Assembly (NCBI GenBank): GCA_039714155.1
Contig: JBDLJX010000001.1
Span: forward strand, 1-64,000
Reading direction: 5' to 3'
Source of the DNA: SZUA-186 sp039714155
Lineage (GTDB): Bacteria > Pseudomonadota > Gammaproteobacteria > UBA9214
Length of the DNA: 64,000 nt
Every line of letters starts with the position of its first letter. The first letter of the stretch is position 1. Below, in pieces: positions 25,949 to 35,041 of this stretch. The translations under genes and the position numbers were made by a program. The notes beneath the pieces were generated by a model. It was given only the letters and a program-made list of their open reading frames with translations. It was not told where the DNA came from and made no database searches.

Positions 25949-27268
25949 TTAAGAAGCTTGAGCGGTACCCGCAAGGAAATCATCCGCATCGGCCGAACGA
26001 AATTCACAAGCGTCCGCATGGTTGTTCAGCAACCTGTCGATATCGCGACGTGTCATTCTGACTTCAAGCCACCAGTTACCCTGCTCATCGACCTGCTCGG
26101 ACAGGACACTGCCCAGCCGGTAAAGGCCGGACCGGACCTTGCCGGCGGCGGGTTTGACCTGCAGCCAGCCATGCACCTGTATACCCTGGAAATGCCCGCT
26201 CAGGGCCTGTGCCAGCAGATCCAGGCCGGCGCCGGTCTGCGCCGACACCCAGACACGGTCGATACGACCGTTAGCATTGCGTTCCAGGCGTGGTGCATCG
26301 CCACTCAGGTCGATTTTGTTGAACACACACAACTGCGGAATGGTATCGGCCCCGATTTCACGCAGCACCTCGTTGACCTGCTCGATACGTGCGCGCCGGT
26401 CGGTGTCCTGCACATCAATGACATGCAATAACAGCTCGGCCTTGCGGGTCTCTTCCAGCGTTGCACGGAATGCCGCCACCAGATCGTGCGGCAGGTGCCG
26501 GATGAATCCGACCGTATCCGCCAGTACCAGCGGCCCGACACCCGGCAACTCGATGCGCCGCAGCGTCGGGTCAAGCGTCGCAAACAGCTGGTCAGCGGTA
26601 TACGCACCGGCCCCGGTAATGACATTAAACAGGGTAGACTTGCCGGCATTGGTATAACCGACCAGTGACACCGTCGACACATCGGCACGTTGCCGTGCAC
26701 GGCGCCCCTGGTCACGCTGACGTGCGACCTTGTCAAGCCGCTTGTTGATCAACTTGATGCGTGCATTGATCATGCGCCGGTCCGATTCCAGCTGCGTTTC
26801 ACCCGGACCGCGCAGGCCAATACCGCCCTTTTGCCGTTCCAGGTGGGTCCAGCCACGTATCAGTCGTGTCGACAGGTGCTTCAGTTGTGCCAGTTCGACC
26901 TGCAACTTGCCCTCGAACGAGCGGGCGCGCTGCGCAAAGATATCGAGAATCAGGCCGGTACGCGCCAATACCCGGCAGGACAGCAGTCGCTCGAGGTTGC
27001 GTTCCTGGCCGGGACTGAGGGCATGATTGAAAATGACGATGTCAGCCTGATGCTGTTGCACGGCGGCATGGATCTCTTCCGCCTTGCCCTGACCGACAAA
27101 CAGGCGTGGCTCGGGTGCTGCCCGCGTCCCGGTAATGGTCGCGACCGGCAGCGCACCGGCGGAACAGACCAGTTCAGTGAATTCCTGCAGATCCTCCTGA
27201 TCCGACCCGGAGGGAAAGTTCACATGGACCAGGACGGCCCGCTCACCGCTATCGGGGCGCTCGAACAA
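25949..27268 (-). CDS. hflX: GTPase HflX
   Basis: A ribosome-associated GTPase that splits stalled or heat-damaged 70S ribosomes. The 439 residues have the N-terminal HflX domain with the glycine-rich linker (RQKGGIGLRGPGETQLESDRR) and an Obg-type G domain: G1 GYTNAGKS (about 204-211), DTVGFIRHLPHDLV, NKID. It lies between hfq and hflK on the same strand, the classic hfq-hflX-hflK-hflC cluster. Confidence 0.97.
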   Translation of the reverse strand: MFERPDSGERAVLVHVNFPSGSDQEDLQEFTELVCSAGALPVATITGTRAAPEPRLFVGQGKAEEIHAAVQQHQADIVIFNHALSPGQERNLERLLSCRVLARTGLILDIFAQRARSFEGKLQVELAQLKHLSTRLIRGWTHLERQKGGIGLRGPGETQLESDRRMINARIKLINKRLDKVARQRDQGRRARQRADVSTVSLVGYTNAGKSTLFNVITGAGAYTADQLFATLDPTLRRIELPGVGPLVLADTVGFIRHLPHDLVAAFRATLEETRKAELLLHVIDVQDTDRRARIEQVNEVLREIGADTIPQLCVFNKIDLSGDAPRLERNANGRIDRVWVSAQTGAGLDLLAQALSGHFQGIQVHGWLQVKPAAGKVRSGLYRLGSVLSEQVDEQGNWWLEVRMTRRDIDRLLNNHADACEFRSADADDFLAGTAQAS

Positions 27269-27297
27269 ACAGGCCCCCCGTTTTGGTTAACCGTATC

Positions 27298-27561
27298 TCA
27301 AACGTTACCCGGTTCATTTTCACCGCTTGGCTCGCTTGACTCTGAACCTGCTATCCGGACATTGCGGGCCGGTACCACGGTCGAGATCGCGTGCTTGTAG
27401 ACCATCTGACTGACGGCGTTCTTGAGTAGAACGACGAACTGGTCAAATGATTCGATCTGGCCCTGCAATTTGATTCCATTAACGAGATAAATTGACACCG
27501 GGACACGTTCCTTGCGAAGTGCATTCAGAAATGGATCTTGCAAAGATTGTCCTCTATTCAT
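27298..27561 (-). CDS. hfq: RNA chaperone Hfq
   Basis: A Sm-like hexamer that pairs small RNAs with mRNAs. The 87 residues from ATG 27561 carry Sm1 (VSIYLVNGIKLQGQIESFDQFVVLL) and Sm2 (VYKHAISTVVP), plus a short acidic C-terminal tail (SESSEPSGENEPGNV), shorter than in E. coli. AAGGAG precedes the ATG, which settles the start against a longer upstream frame. Cotranscription with miaA upstream and hflX downstream is likely. Confidence 0.98.
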   Translation of the reverse strand: MNRGQSLQDPFLNALRKERVPVSIYLVNGIKLQGQIESFDQFVVLLKNAVSQMVYKHAISTVVPARNVRIAGSESSEPSGENEPGNV

Positions 27562-27674
27562 GTCATTTCTCCTTTTTCTTGTGCCATACACCAAGGTATT
27601 TCTCCTGCTAACTGCCTGTTCCGCTTGCATCCGTCAGTCATTACCCGACGGATAATACTAAAATTTTAACACAA

Positions 27675-28631
27675 TCACATGCTTATTTTCCCTGGCTTGA
27701 GCCAGTCTTGCAGATAGTCATGTATGTCCTGATTTACCGACAGTTTTTCGGCATCAAACCAGCGAACTCCGGTCTCACTGCGCAACCACGTCAACTGGCG
27801 TTTGGCGTATTGCCGGGTGGCAATAATTGCCTGGTTGACCATGCCGTCATAATCCACCTGCCCGGCCAGATGGGTCCACACCTGCCGATAACCAACTGCA
27901 CGGATGGCGGGCAGACCGGCATCCAGGTCACCCCGGTCATAGAGTCGCCGGACCTCGGCCACGAAGCCGGCGGCCAGCATCCCCCGAAAACGGGTCTCGA
28001 TACGCACCTGCATCAATTCACGATCTGCCGGCGCCAGCACCAGCTTGGCGACGTCATAGGGCAAATCACTGTTACGACCCCGCGCATGGAAGGCACTGAT
28101 TGGCTCACCGGTTAGTTCATAGACTTCCAGGGCACGCTGAATACGCTGTGGATCATTGGTGTGGATACGGGCAGCGGCTTGCGGGTCAATCACCGCCAGG
28201 CGTTCGTGCAGAGCCTGCCAGCCCTGCTCGCTGGCTTCCTGCTCCAGCCGGGCTCGCACGTCCGGGTCCGCTGCCGGCATATCCGACAATCCCCGTTCCA
28301 GGGCACGAAAATAGAGCATGCTGCCGCCGACGAGTAACGGGATCCTGCCCTGGCGGGTGACCTCGGCCATTTCACGCAAGGCATCGTTGCGAAAGTCCGC
28401 CGCCGAATACGGTTCGGCCGGGTCACGGATGTCCAGCAAACGGTGCGGCGCCCGTGCCAGCAGGGCAGCATCAGGTTTCGCTGTACCAATATCCATGCCG
28501 CGATACACCATGGCCGAATCGACACTGATAATCTCGAACGGAAACTGCTGCAACAGGTCAACGGCAATGTCCGTCTTGCCGGACGCGGTCGGACCCATGA
28601 GAAAGACTGCCGGGGGTAATGGACTGTTCAT
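27675..28631 (-). CDS. miaA: tRNA dimethylallyltransferase MiaA
   Basis: MiaA adds the isopentenyl group to A37 of tRNAs that read U-starting codons, the first step to ms2i6A. The 318 residues contain the P-loop GPTASGKTDIAVDL, the substrate Asp region VDSAMVYRGMDIGTAKP, and the late motif RAVGYRQVW with TRQYAKRQLTWLR. It is followed by hfq, as in E. coli, and separated from mutL by a repeat block. Confidence 0.98.
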   Translation of the reverse strand: MNSPLPPAVFLMGPTASGKTDIAVDLLQQFPFEIISVDSAMVYRGMDIGTAKPDAALLARAPHRLLDIRDPAEPYSAADFRNDALREMAEVTRQGRIPLLVGGSMLYFRALERGLSDMPAADPDVRARLEQEASEQGWQALHERLAVIDPQAAARIHTNDPQRIQRALEVYELTGEPISAFHARGRNSDLPYDVAKLVLAPADRELMQVRIETRFRGMLAAGFVAEVRRLYDRGDLDAGLPAIRAVGYRQVWTHLAGQVDYDGMVNQAIIATRQYAKRQLTWLRSETGVRWFDAEKLSVNQDIHDYLQDWLKPGKISM

Positions 28632-28690
28632 GGCACAGGAAAGACTAATTTACCGCAGAGACGCAGAGGGCGCAGGGAAAAAAGATATCA

Positions 28691-28879
28691 CCGCAAAGGC
28701 GCAAAGGACGCAAAGAAAACATCTAATAATTGCCACGAAATCCACGGAAGAACACGGAAAAATAAATAAAAACACAAATCTGACGCAAGAAGAATTTATT
28801 ATCTTTTTTCCGTGTAATTCCGTGTTCTTCCGTGGCAAAAATGTTTTTTGTTTTCTTTGCGTCCTTTGCGTCTTTGCGG
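28691..28879. repeat. Nested inverted-repeat element, family D copy A
   Basis: Outer arms built on ccgcaaaggcgcaaaggacg (28691-28719) pair with gtcctttgcgtctttgcgg (28851-28879) with one mismatch. Inner arms ccacggaagaacacgg and ccgtgttcttccgtgg pair. The 147-bp segment 28704-28850 is repeated at 36201-36347 with about four differences. It lies between mutL and miaA. Confidence 0.9.
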
Positions 28880-28903
28880 TGAATTTATTATATCAATATT
28901 TGA

Positions 28904-30685
28904 TCACCGCCCACGCGCGAACAGCTTGTCCAGTTCATCGAGGCTGATTTGCACCCAGGTCGGGCGACCGTGGTTGCACTGGCCGCTGCGCTCGGTAATT
29001 TCCATCTCCCGTAACAGGGCGTTCATTTCGTCAATCGTCATGCGACGGTTGGCACGCACTGAGCCGTGACAGGCCATGGTGGACAGGATCTCGTTACCGG
29101 ATACCGCGATACGGTCACTGCGGCCATGCTCCAGCAGGTCAGCCAGCACATCCCTGACCAGCGCCTCGATATCGGTATCTGCCAGCAGCACCGGCACCTG
29201 TCGTATCAGCAGCTGCTCCGGTCCGATCCGACCGATTTCAAAACCCAGACCGGTAAACCAGTCGGCGCTGGCCTCGCCGGCATCGGCCTCGCGCTCTGCA
29301 ACCGACAGGCTTACCGGCACCAGTAGCGGCTGGGAACGGATGCCCTCGCCTGCCTGTGCCTGCTTCAGGCCCTCATAGGTAATCCGTTCATGCGCCGCGT
29401 GCATGTCGACCAGTACCAGTCCGTCGACATTCTGCGCCAGGATATAGACCCCGTGCAGTTGCGTCAGCGCAAAGCCCAGCGGGAAAGATTCAGGCACTTC
29501 TTCAGTCACTGTTGCCGCCGGCGTGACATCGGTAGCAGGCCGGGGGTGCAGTGCCGCATAGCGCTGCACCTGTTCCTGCACACCCAGGGACATGGCTGCC
29601 TGTGCGGGCGCGCTACCCGGCCCGATCGTGGTCTTCAGCCGGTCCAGCGGTTGTGCCGGCTGTGGTACCGGCTGGTCTTCCGCCGGACGCACCTGTGCCA
29701 GCGCTTCGTGCAGTGTGCGATAGAGAAAATCGTGTACCAGGCGGCTGTCACGAAAACGGACCTCGTGTTTGGCCGGATGCGCATTGACGTCCACCAGTGC
29801 CGGATCGATACGCAGGAACAGTACATAGGCCGGGTGTCGGCCGTGAAACAGGACATCACTGTAGGCCTGGCGTACCGCGTGGGTCACCAGCTTGTCACGC
29901 ACCATGCGATTATTGACATAAAAGTACTGCAGGTCGGCCTGGCTGCGGGAAAACGTGGGTGTGGCAACCCAGCCGGACAGCTGCAGTCCCGCGGCATTGT
30001 GTTCAACATACACGGCATGTTCCATGAAGGCCTTGCCACAGACCCCTGCAACCCGCCGTTCCTGCCCGGTCCGGTCAGTGGCCGCCGGCAGGTGCAGCAC
30101 CTGTCGCTGGTTGTGCTGCAGTTTCAGTTCAACCGGGAAACAACTGAGTGCAAGACGTCTGACGACCTGGTCGATATGCCTGAATTCAGTGGTCTCGGCA
30201 CGCATAAACTTGCGCCGCGCCGGGGTGTTGTAAAACAGGTCCTGCACATCCACCGTGGTACCGGCTGGATGGGCCGCCGGTGTCGATGCCGGTGGCCGGT
30301 CACTGCCGTCACTCTGCACCGCCCAGCCGTTTTCCGCCGCAAAAAACCGGGAACTCAGTTGCAGACGCGAGACCGAGGCAATACTTGGCAAGGCTTCACC
30401 GCGGAAACCCATGCTGCTGACGGTTTCCAGGTCTTGCAATGAGGCAATCTTGCTGGTGGCATGGCGTGACAGCGCCAGTGGCAAATCCGCCTGCTGGATG
30501 CCGATACCGTTATCGCGCACGCGGATACGGCGTTTGCCGCCCTGCTCGATATCGACCTCGATCGCACTGGCGCCGGCATCGATGCTGTTTTCCAGCAGTT
30601 CCTTGACCACGGAGGCCGGCCGCTCGATGACTTCACCGGCCGCAATCTGGTTAATCAGTTGTGAAGGGAGTTGCTGGATGCGCAT
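28904..30685 (-). CDS. mutL: DNA mismatch repair protein MutL, endonuclease type
   Basis: MutL couples MutS mismatch recognition to strand removal. From ATG 30685 (MRIQQLPSQLINQIAAGEVIERP) it is 593 residues. The GHKL ATPase is clear: ELLENSIDAGA, DNGIGI, GFRGEAL. The C-terminal domain carries DMHAAHERITYE (427-438), matching the DQHA(X)2E(X)4E endonuclease motif with Met for Gln, plus ACHGSVRAN and CNHGRPTWVQ. E. coli MutL lacks these and relies on MutH, so this organism probably uses MutH-independent repair. Confidence 0.97.
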   Translation of the reverse strand: MRIQQLPSQLINQIAAGEVIERPASVVKELLENSIDAGASAIEVDIEQGGKRRIRVRDNGIGIQQADLPLALSRHATSKIASLQDLETVSSMGFRGEALPSIASVSRLQLSSRFFAAENGWAVQSDGSDRPPASTPAAHPAGTTVDVQDLFYNTPARRKFMRAETTEFRHIDQVVRRLALSCFPVELKLQHNQRQVLHLPAATDRTGQERRVAGVCGKAFMEHAVYVEHNAAGLQLSGWVATPTFSRSQADLQYFYVNNRMVRDKLVTHAVRQAYSDVLFHGRHPAYVLFLRIDPALVDVNAHPAKHEVRFRDSRLVHDFLYRTLHEALAQVRPAEDQPVPQPAQPLDRLKTTIGPGSAPAQAAMSLGVQEQVQRYAALHPRPATDVTPAATVTEEVPESFPLGFALTQLHGVYILAQNVDGLVLVDMHAAHERITYEGLKQAQAGEGIRSQPLLVPVSLSVAEREADAGEASADWFTGLGFEIGRIGPEQLLIRQVPVLLADTDIEALVRDVLADLLEHGRSDRIAVSGNEILSTMACHGSVRANRRMTIDEMNALLREMEITERSGQCNHGRPTWVQISLDELDKLFARGR

Positions 30686-30742
30686 ACCGTGCCAATGATA
30701 CCGCCACAGCCGGGAAATCGACAGATTGTCCCGCAACGGGAC

Positions 30743-31261
30743 TTATTTGGCGGCTGCTGGTGTCACCGGGGCGAACTGGAAGGTAAAGATGTCACCAAGC
30801 GCCTGCTGGATTTCTGCCATCGTGACAGGCCCTCCGATCAATGGGCCATCCCAGTCCTGGCAGATGAGCTTGCGGACGCCGGGCTGCTTGTCAGAATGCA
30901 GAGTAAAAACCTTGTAGAAGCGCATGGTATGCGGGTGATTGACCCACTCCCGCTGGCTGCTGGAATTTTTTATCAGGAATGTGTCAGGGGTAATGGTCGC
31001 CGGCCCCAGGTCCTGCTGTTCGAGGTTACAGTTGACCTGGTACTGGTCAACGCCGGGGGTCTGCTCACCATTCTGGAATTTCGCGTGTGAGTATAGCCCG
31101 GCAATTCGGACTTCCCGGTTGAGGACCAGCTTCGATCCCTTTGGTAGCTTGAAGTTGATGGATGTCGGGTCGGTCGATCCAATCGTGGTACAACCAACAA
31201 GCCAGGCAGTGGCCAGCACGGTACACAGGGAAATTACATAACTGCTTCGAAGCAGCTTCAT
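30743..31261 (-). CDS. Hypothetical lipoprotein
   Basis: A 172-residue predicted lipoprotein. The signal sequence ends in lipobox LVGC (Cys 24), followed by TTIGSTDPTS. The mature part is mixed alpha/beta with two further cysteines (VNCNLEQQDL and KLICQDWDG). The tract GSKLVLNREVRIAGLYSHAKFQNGEQ suggests a beta-sandwich. I recognise no family. It sits between amiB and mutL in a slot that is empty in E. coli. Confidence 0.75.
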   Translation of the reverse strand: MKLLRSSYVISLCTVLATAWLVGCTTIGSTDPTSINFKLPKGSKLVLNREVRIAGLYSHAKFQNGEQTPGVDQYQVNCNLEQQDLGPATITPDTFLIKNSSSQREWVNHPHTMRFYKVFTLHSDKQPGVRKLICQDWDGPLIGGPVTMAEIQQALGDIFTFQFAPVTPAAAK

Positions 31262-31294
31262 GGGCGCAATATCGTAAAATTACTGTCGACAGGA

Positions 31295-32605
31295 TCAACT
31301 GCCGGATGGCGGAATGCGCAGGGTCTTGCCGACATGCAAACGGTCGTTTTTCAGTGCGTTAAAGCCGCGCAGGCTGTTCAAACTGACCTGGTAGCGCTTG
31401 GCAATGTGGCCGAGGGTGTCGCCGCGTTTGATGACATGCTCGCGCGACACCAGTTGTGTACCGGGCGGCGGGTGACTGCCAAAATAGTTACGAATCCCCC
31501 TCAGCATGGCGCGCGCCAGCTTATCCTGGTGACTGCTGCTGCGCAGCTTTTTCTCTTCCGCCGGATTAGAGATAAATGCCGTCTCCACCAGCACTGACGG
31601 GATATCCGGGGATTTCAGCACCGCGAAACCGGCCTGTTGCACAGAGGACTTGTGGGTCTTGCCGAGGCGTTTCATCTCGCCAAGAATATTGTCCGCGACA
31701 TCAACGCTGGCCTCAATGGTGGCTGTCTGCGACAGATCCAGCAGCACATGGGCCAGCACGTCATCCTTGTCATCGAGACTCACACCGCCGGCCAGATCGG
31801 CGGCATTTTCTTTCTGCGCCAGCCAGCGGGCCATCTCGGAAGATGCGCCCCGGCGTGACAGGACAAACACCGAGGAACCGTGCGCGCGCCGGTCACGGAA
31901 GGCATCGGCATGAATGGAAATGAACATGTCGGCGCCGTGCTTGCGTGCCTTGTTGATACGCTGCCGCAGGCCGATGTAGTAATCACCCTGGCGGACCATC
32001 ACCGGACGCATGCCCGGCTCCTTCTTGATCAGGGCAGCCAGCTTGCGGGCAATCGACAAAACGACATCTTTTTCGCGTGTACCGCGACGGCCGGTGGCAC
32101 CGGGATCCTCGCCGCCATGTCCGGCATCAATGGCAATCACCAGATCACGCGTAGTGGATGTCTTCTGCACGACTGAACGGGTTGCTGTTGCCTGCTTGCT
32201 GTTGCCGGATTCGTAGAGATCGATGACCAGTCGGTGACCATGCTGACCACCCGGCTTGAGCTTGAAGCTGCGCGGTTTGGTTGCCTGCTTGAGGTCCAGC
32301 ACGATACGCAGGCCATCCGCACCACGCTTGCCGGTGCGCAGACCCTTGACCAGTCCGGTAGCCCCCTGGCTGGAACGCAACGCGGCGCTGCCGGTGGCTG
32401 CCGGTATGTCTATGACCAGGCGATGGGGGTTTTGCAGGGAAATCAGTGTATGCGATACCGGTCCACTGGTATCAAAGACAACCCGGGTGTGGTCGGGGGC
32501 AGCCCAGAAACGGACCCCCTGAATCTCGGTTGCTGCCGCGAAGACCACTGTCTGGCTGACAAACCAGAGGCAAAAGGCTGTGACCATCCGTTTCACTGCA
32601 GGCAT
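31295..32605 (-). CDS. amiB: N-acetylmuramoyl-L-alanine amidase AmiB (AMIN, Amidase_3, LysM)
   Basis: A periplasmic amidase that cuts septal peptidoglycan in daughter-cell separation. Domains: signal peptide (MVTAFCLWFVSQTVVFAAA), AMIN domain (about 30-130), Amidase_3 zinc hydrolase (IAIDAGHGGEDPGATGRRGTREKDVVLSIA...HADAFRDRRAHGSSVFVLS...VETAFISNPAEE), and a C-terminal LysM (HVIKRGDTLGHIAKRYQVSLNSLRGFN). The position between tsaE and mutL matches amiB. Start is ATG 32605; a Met six residues later is possible. Confidence 0.95.
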   Translation of the reverse strand: MPAVKRMVTAFCLWFVSQTVVFAAATEIQGVRFWAAPDHTRVVFDTSGPVSHTLISLQNPHRLVIDIPAATGSAALRSSQGATGLVKGLRTGKRGADGLRIVLDLKQATKPRSFKLKPGGQHGHRLVIDLYESGNSKQATATRSVVQKTSTTRDLVIAIDAGHGGEDPGATGRRGTREKDVVLSIARKLAALIKKEPGMRPVMVRQGDYYIGLRQRINKARKHGADMFISIHADAFRDRRAHGSSVFVLSRRGASSEMARWLAQKENAADLAGGVSLDDKDDVLAHVLLDLSQTATIEASVDVADNILGEMKRLGKTHKSSVQQAGFAVLKSPDIPSVLVETAFISNPAEEKKLRSSSHQDKLARAMLRGIRNYFGSHPPPGTQLVSREHVIKRGDTLGHIAKRYQVSLNSLRGFNALKNDRLHVGKTLRIPPSGS

Positions 32606-32767
32606 CACTCCAGGGTCTGGGCAGAGATGCGGGTATATTAGCCACAATGGCTGGTGGATTTCAATAATTCTGTTGAATCTCCATTAGATACCGGTGATAG
32701 CTGCCAGATGACAGAAGGGTCAACAGCTAAGTCCCTGTCATATAGTAGTTAGCGGCAGCAATAACCA

Positions 32768-33247
32768 CTAGATCAAGGGGGTAGTTGCCGATTCCATCAC
32801 CGGCCAGCTGGCCAGCATCATCCGTCCCCGGGGGGTGTGTGCCTGCATCTCGATGGATCGTCCCTCGCCGGCAACTTCAATGACGATATCCAGATCCGGT
32901 TGCGGCAATACGCCCTGCCCGCGTTCCGGCCACTCCACCAGCAGCAGGTCGGTAGCCGTCAGCAAATCACGGATCCCGAGCCATTCAAGCTCATCCGGGG
33001 CGGCCAGCCGGTACAGATCAAGGTGGTAAACCATCCGGTCATCCAGTTCATAGGGTTCCACCAGTGTGTAGGTCGGGCTCTTGACCCGGCCGCTGTATCC
33101 CAGCCCGCGTAACAGGCTGCGCACCAGTGTCGTTTTGCCGGCGCCCAGTTCACCCCGCAGGTAAACCATACCGCGCCAGCTGGCCGGCTGTTGCAGTTGC
33201 TGACCCAGCGCATCCATGGCATCGGCATCCGGCACAAACAGGCTCAT
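32768..33247 (-). CDS. tsaE: tRNA threonylcarbamoyladenosine biosynthesis protein TsaE
   Basis: The ATPase of the TsaBDE complex that makes t6A37. The 159 residues carry Walker A GELGAGKTTLVRSLL, the VKSPTYTLVEPYEL loop, and VYHLDLYRL..DELEWLGI..LLLVEWPERG, all diagnostic. Its ATG overlaps the nnrD stop by 4 bp. Confidence 0.97.
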   Translation of the reverse strand: MSLFVPDADAMDALGQQLQQPASWRGMVYLRGELGAGKTTLVRSLLRGLGYSGRVKSPTYTLVEPYELDDRMVYHLDLYRLAAPDELEWLGIRDLLTATDLLLVEWPERGQGVLPQPDLDIVIEVAGEGRSIEMQAHTPRGRMMLASWPVMESATTPLI

Positions 33248-34734
33248 ACCGGCCCGGCCTGTACGTTCATGACCTGCCGGAGCTCGGCAATCACATCCCG
33301 CGCCAGCAGCCCGCGCTCACCGCCAGCCGCCGCCCGGTCACCCGCCTGACCGTGCACGCACACAGCCAGTCTGGCCGCATCCGGCAACGCCAGTCTCTGT
33401 GCAACCAGTGCGGCAATCACGCCGCTCAGCACATCACCCATACCGGCAGTCGCCATGCCCGGATTACCGGCCGTGCAAACCGCAATTGGCCGGTCAGCCG
33501 TGCAAACCAGTGAGCCGGCGCCCTTCAGCACCACGCTGCCGCCGTACCGGTCCACCAGCGCCCGCACCGAGGCAAAACGGTCATGCTGTATGTCCGTCAC
33601 CGATTGCGCCAACAAACGTGCAGCCTCACCGGGATGGGGTGTAATGATCCAGTTTTCACGGCTGATCGGGTCCAGTGCCAGCAGGTTCAGCGCATCGGCG
33701 TCGACGATCAGCGGCAGTTTTGCCTGCAACACCATGGCCAGTAATTGCTGCGACCATGCCGAGCGCCCCAGCCCGGGACCGATGGCCACAACCGTTGCCC
33801 GCGACAACAGCGGTTTGAGTTCGCGGGCATCGTCAATCCCGTGGCACATCAGTTCCGGACAGGCGGCACTGATTAGCGCGGCATGTGCTGACCGGGTTGC
33901 GATACTGACCAGCCCGGCACCACAGCGCAGGGCGGCCAGCCCGGCAAGCTGCGCCGCACCACTCATGCCGGCTTCGCCGCCAATAATCAGCACATGACCG
34001 TGATCACCCTTGTGCGCGGTACGTGAGCGCTGCAGCACGGATGGCAAGCTGGACACACCTGTCACCAGTTCGGCCAGCACCAGCATCGACTGGTACACCG
34101 GGGCCGGCACCTGCAAATCATCAAACACGACCTTGCCGGACACCGCCGGGCCTTCACCGGTGTACAAACCCTGCTTGCGACCGATAAAGGTCACGGTCAT
34201 ATCAGCATGCACAGCGGCACCCTGCACCCGGCCGGTATCGGCATGCAGCCCGCTCGGAATATCAACAGCCACCACCGGCTTGCCACTGTCGTTCAGCAAC
34301 TGCACCGCTGTCAGCCAGTCATCGGCCAGCGGCCGCTCAAGACCGGTACCGAGCATGGCATCGATGATCAGTTCGACATGCCCGGGGATCTCCGCAACAA
34401 AGGCCTCGACCTTGCCGCCGGCCGCCAGCCAGGCTTCACGCGCCATCAGGGCATCGCCCGTAATGCTTTCCGCATCGCCCAGCTGCATTAGCTGTACCGC
34501 GTCACCGGCTTCCAGTGCCAGGCGCGCAATGACATAGCCGTCACCACCGTTATTACCCGTACCACACAGCACCAGCAGTGAATGCGCCTGCGGCCAGCAA
34601 TTGCGAAGCCACTCCCGGACCGTCTTGCCGGCACGCGACATCAGGCTGTAGCCCGGGATGCCTGCCTGTTCTATGGCACAACGGTCGAGTTCCCGTACCT
34701 GTGCTGCGGTATAAAGCGGGTATGTGCGTAACAT
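33244..34734 (-). CDS. nnr: Bifunctional NAD(P)H-hydrate repair enzyme (epimerase and dehydratase)
   Basis: It repairs hydrated NADH/NADPH. The N-terminal half is the epimerase (YjeF_N: GTGNNGGDGYVIARLA, VDIPSGLHADTGRVQGAAVHADMTVTF). The C-terminal half is the ADP-dependent dehydratase with HKGDHGHVLIIGGEAGMSGAA, ITPHPGEAARLL and TAGNPGMATAGMGDVLSGVIAALV. I start at ATG 34734 (MLRTYPLYTAAQVRELD), which has AAAGG upstream. The longer frame to 34773 runs into a repeat element. 496 residues. Confidence 0.96.
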   Translation of the reverse strand: MLRTYPLYTAAQVRELDRCAIEQAGIPGYSLMSRAGKTVREWLRNCWPQAHSLLVLCGTGNNGGDGYVIARLALEAGDAVQLMQLGDAESITGDALMAREAWLAAGGKVEAFVAEIPGHVELIIDAMLGTGLERPLADDWLTAVQLLNDSGKPVVAVDIPSGLHADTGRVQGAAVHADMTVTFIGRKQGLYTGEGPAVSGKVVFDDLQVPAPVYQSMLVLAELVTGVSSLPSVLQRSRTAHKGDHGHVLIIGGEAGMSGAAQLAGLAALRCGAGLVSIATRSAHAALISAACPELMCHGIDDARELKPLLSRATVVAIGPGLGRSAWSQQLLAMVLQAKLPLIVDADALNLLALDPISRENWIITPHPGEAARLLAQSVTDIQHDRFASVRALVDRYGGSVVLKGAGSLVCTADRPIAVCTAGNPGMATAGMGDVLSGVIAALVAQRLALPDAARLAVCVHGQAGDRAAAGGERGLLARDVIAELRQVMNVQAGPV

Positions 34735-34761
34735 AATGCCTTTGTTTAAGATGTCAGATGT

Positions 34762-34981
34762 GCTAGCCCACATTTCTCACCACGATGACGAGCCCTCGCT
34801 TGATCTTTGAATCCACAGCAGATTTTCTTCAGGTCGCTCCCGGCATCCTGCCTCCCGCGACACTTGTACTTCCCTGTACATCGTCGGAAATACAGTCCGT
34901 ATTCCGCTCCTTCAGAAAATCTGCTGTGAATCCAAATCTCTGCGCGATCATCTCGCCCCGCGGTGAGAAGTGTGGGCTAGC
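34762..34981. repeat. Long nested inverted repeat, family A copy 2
   Basis: Outer arms 34762-34781 and 34962-34981 match in 19 of 20 positions. Inner arms 34814-34828 and 34914-34928 are a perfect 15-bp pair but differ in sequence from those of copy 1 (624-859). TACTTCCCTGTA lies at 34867-34878. Blocks gacgagccctcgcttg, ctttgaatccaca and tgcgcgatcatctcgcc are shared with copy 1. It lies between the divergent nnr and queG. Confidence 0.85.
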
Positions 34982-35041
34982 CGGTCAATTACCCAATCAG
35001 AATACAGCAACATAACGTGAACCAGCCGCATAAATCCAGCC

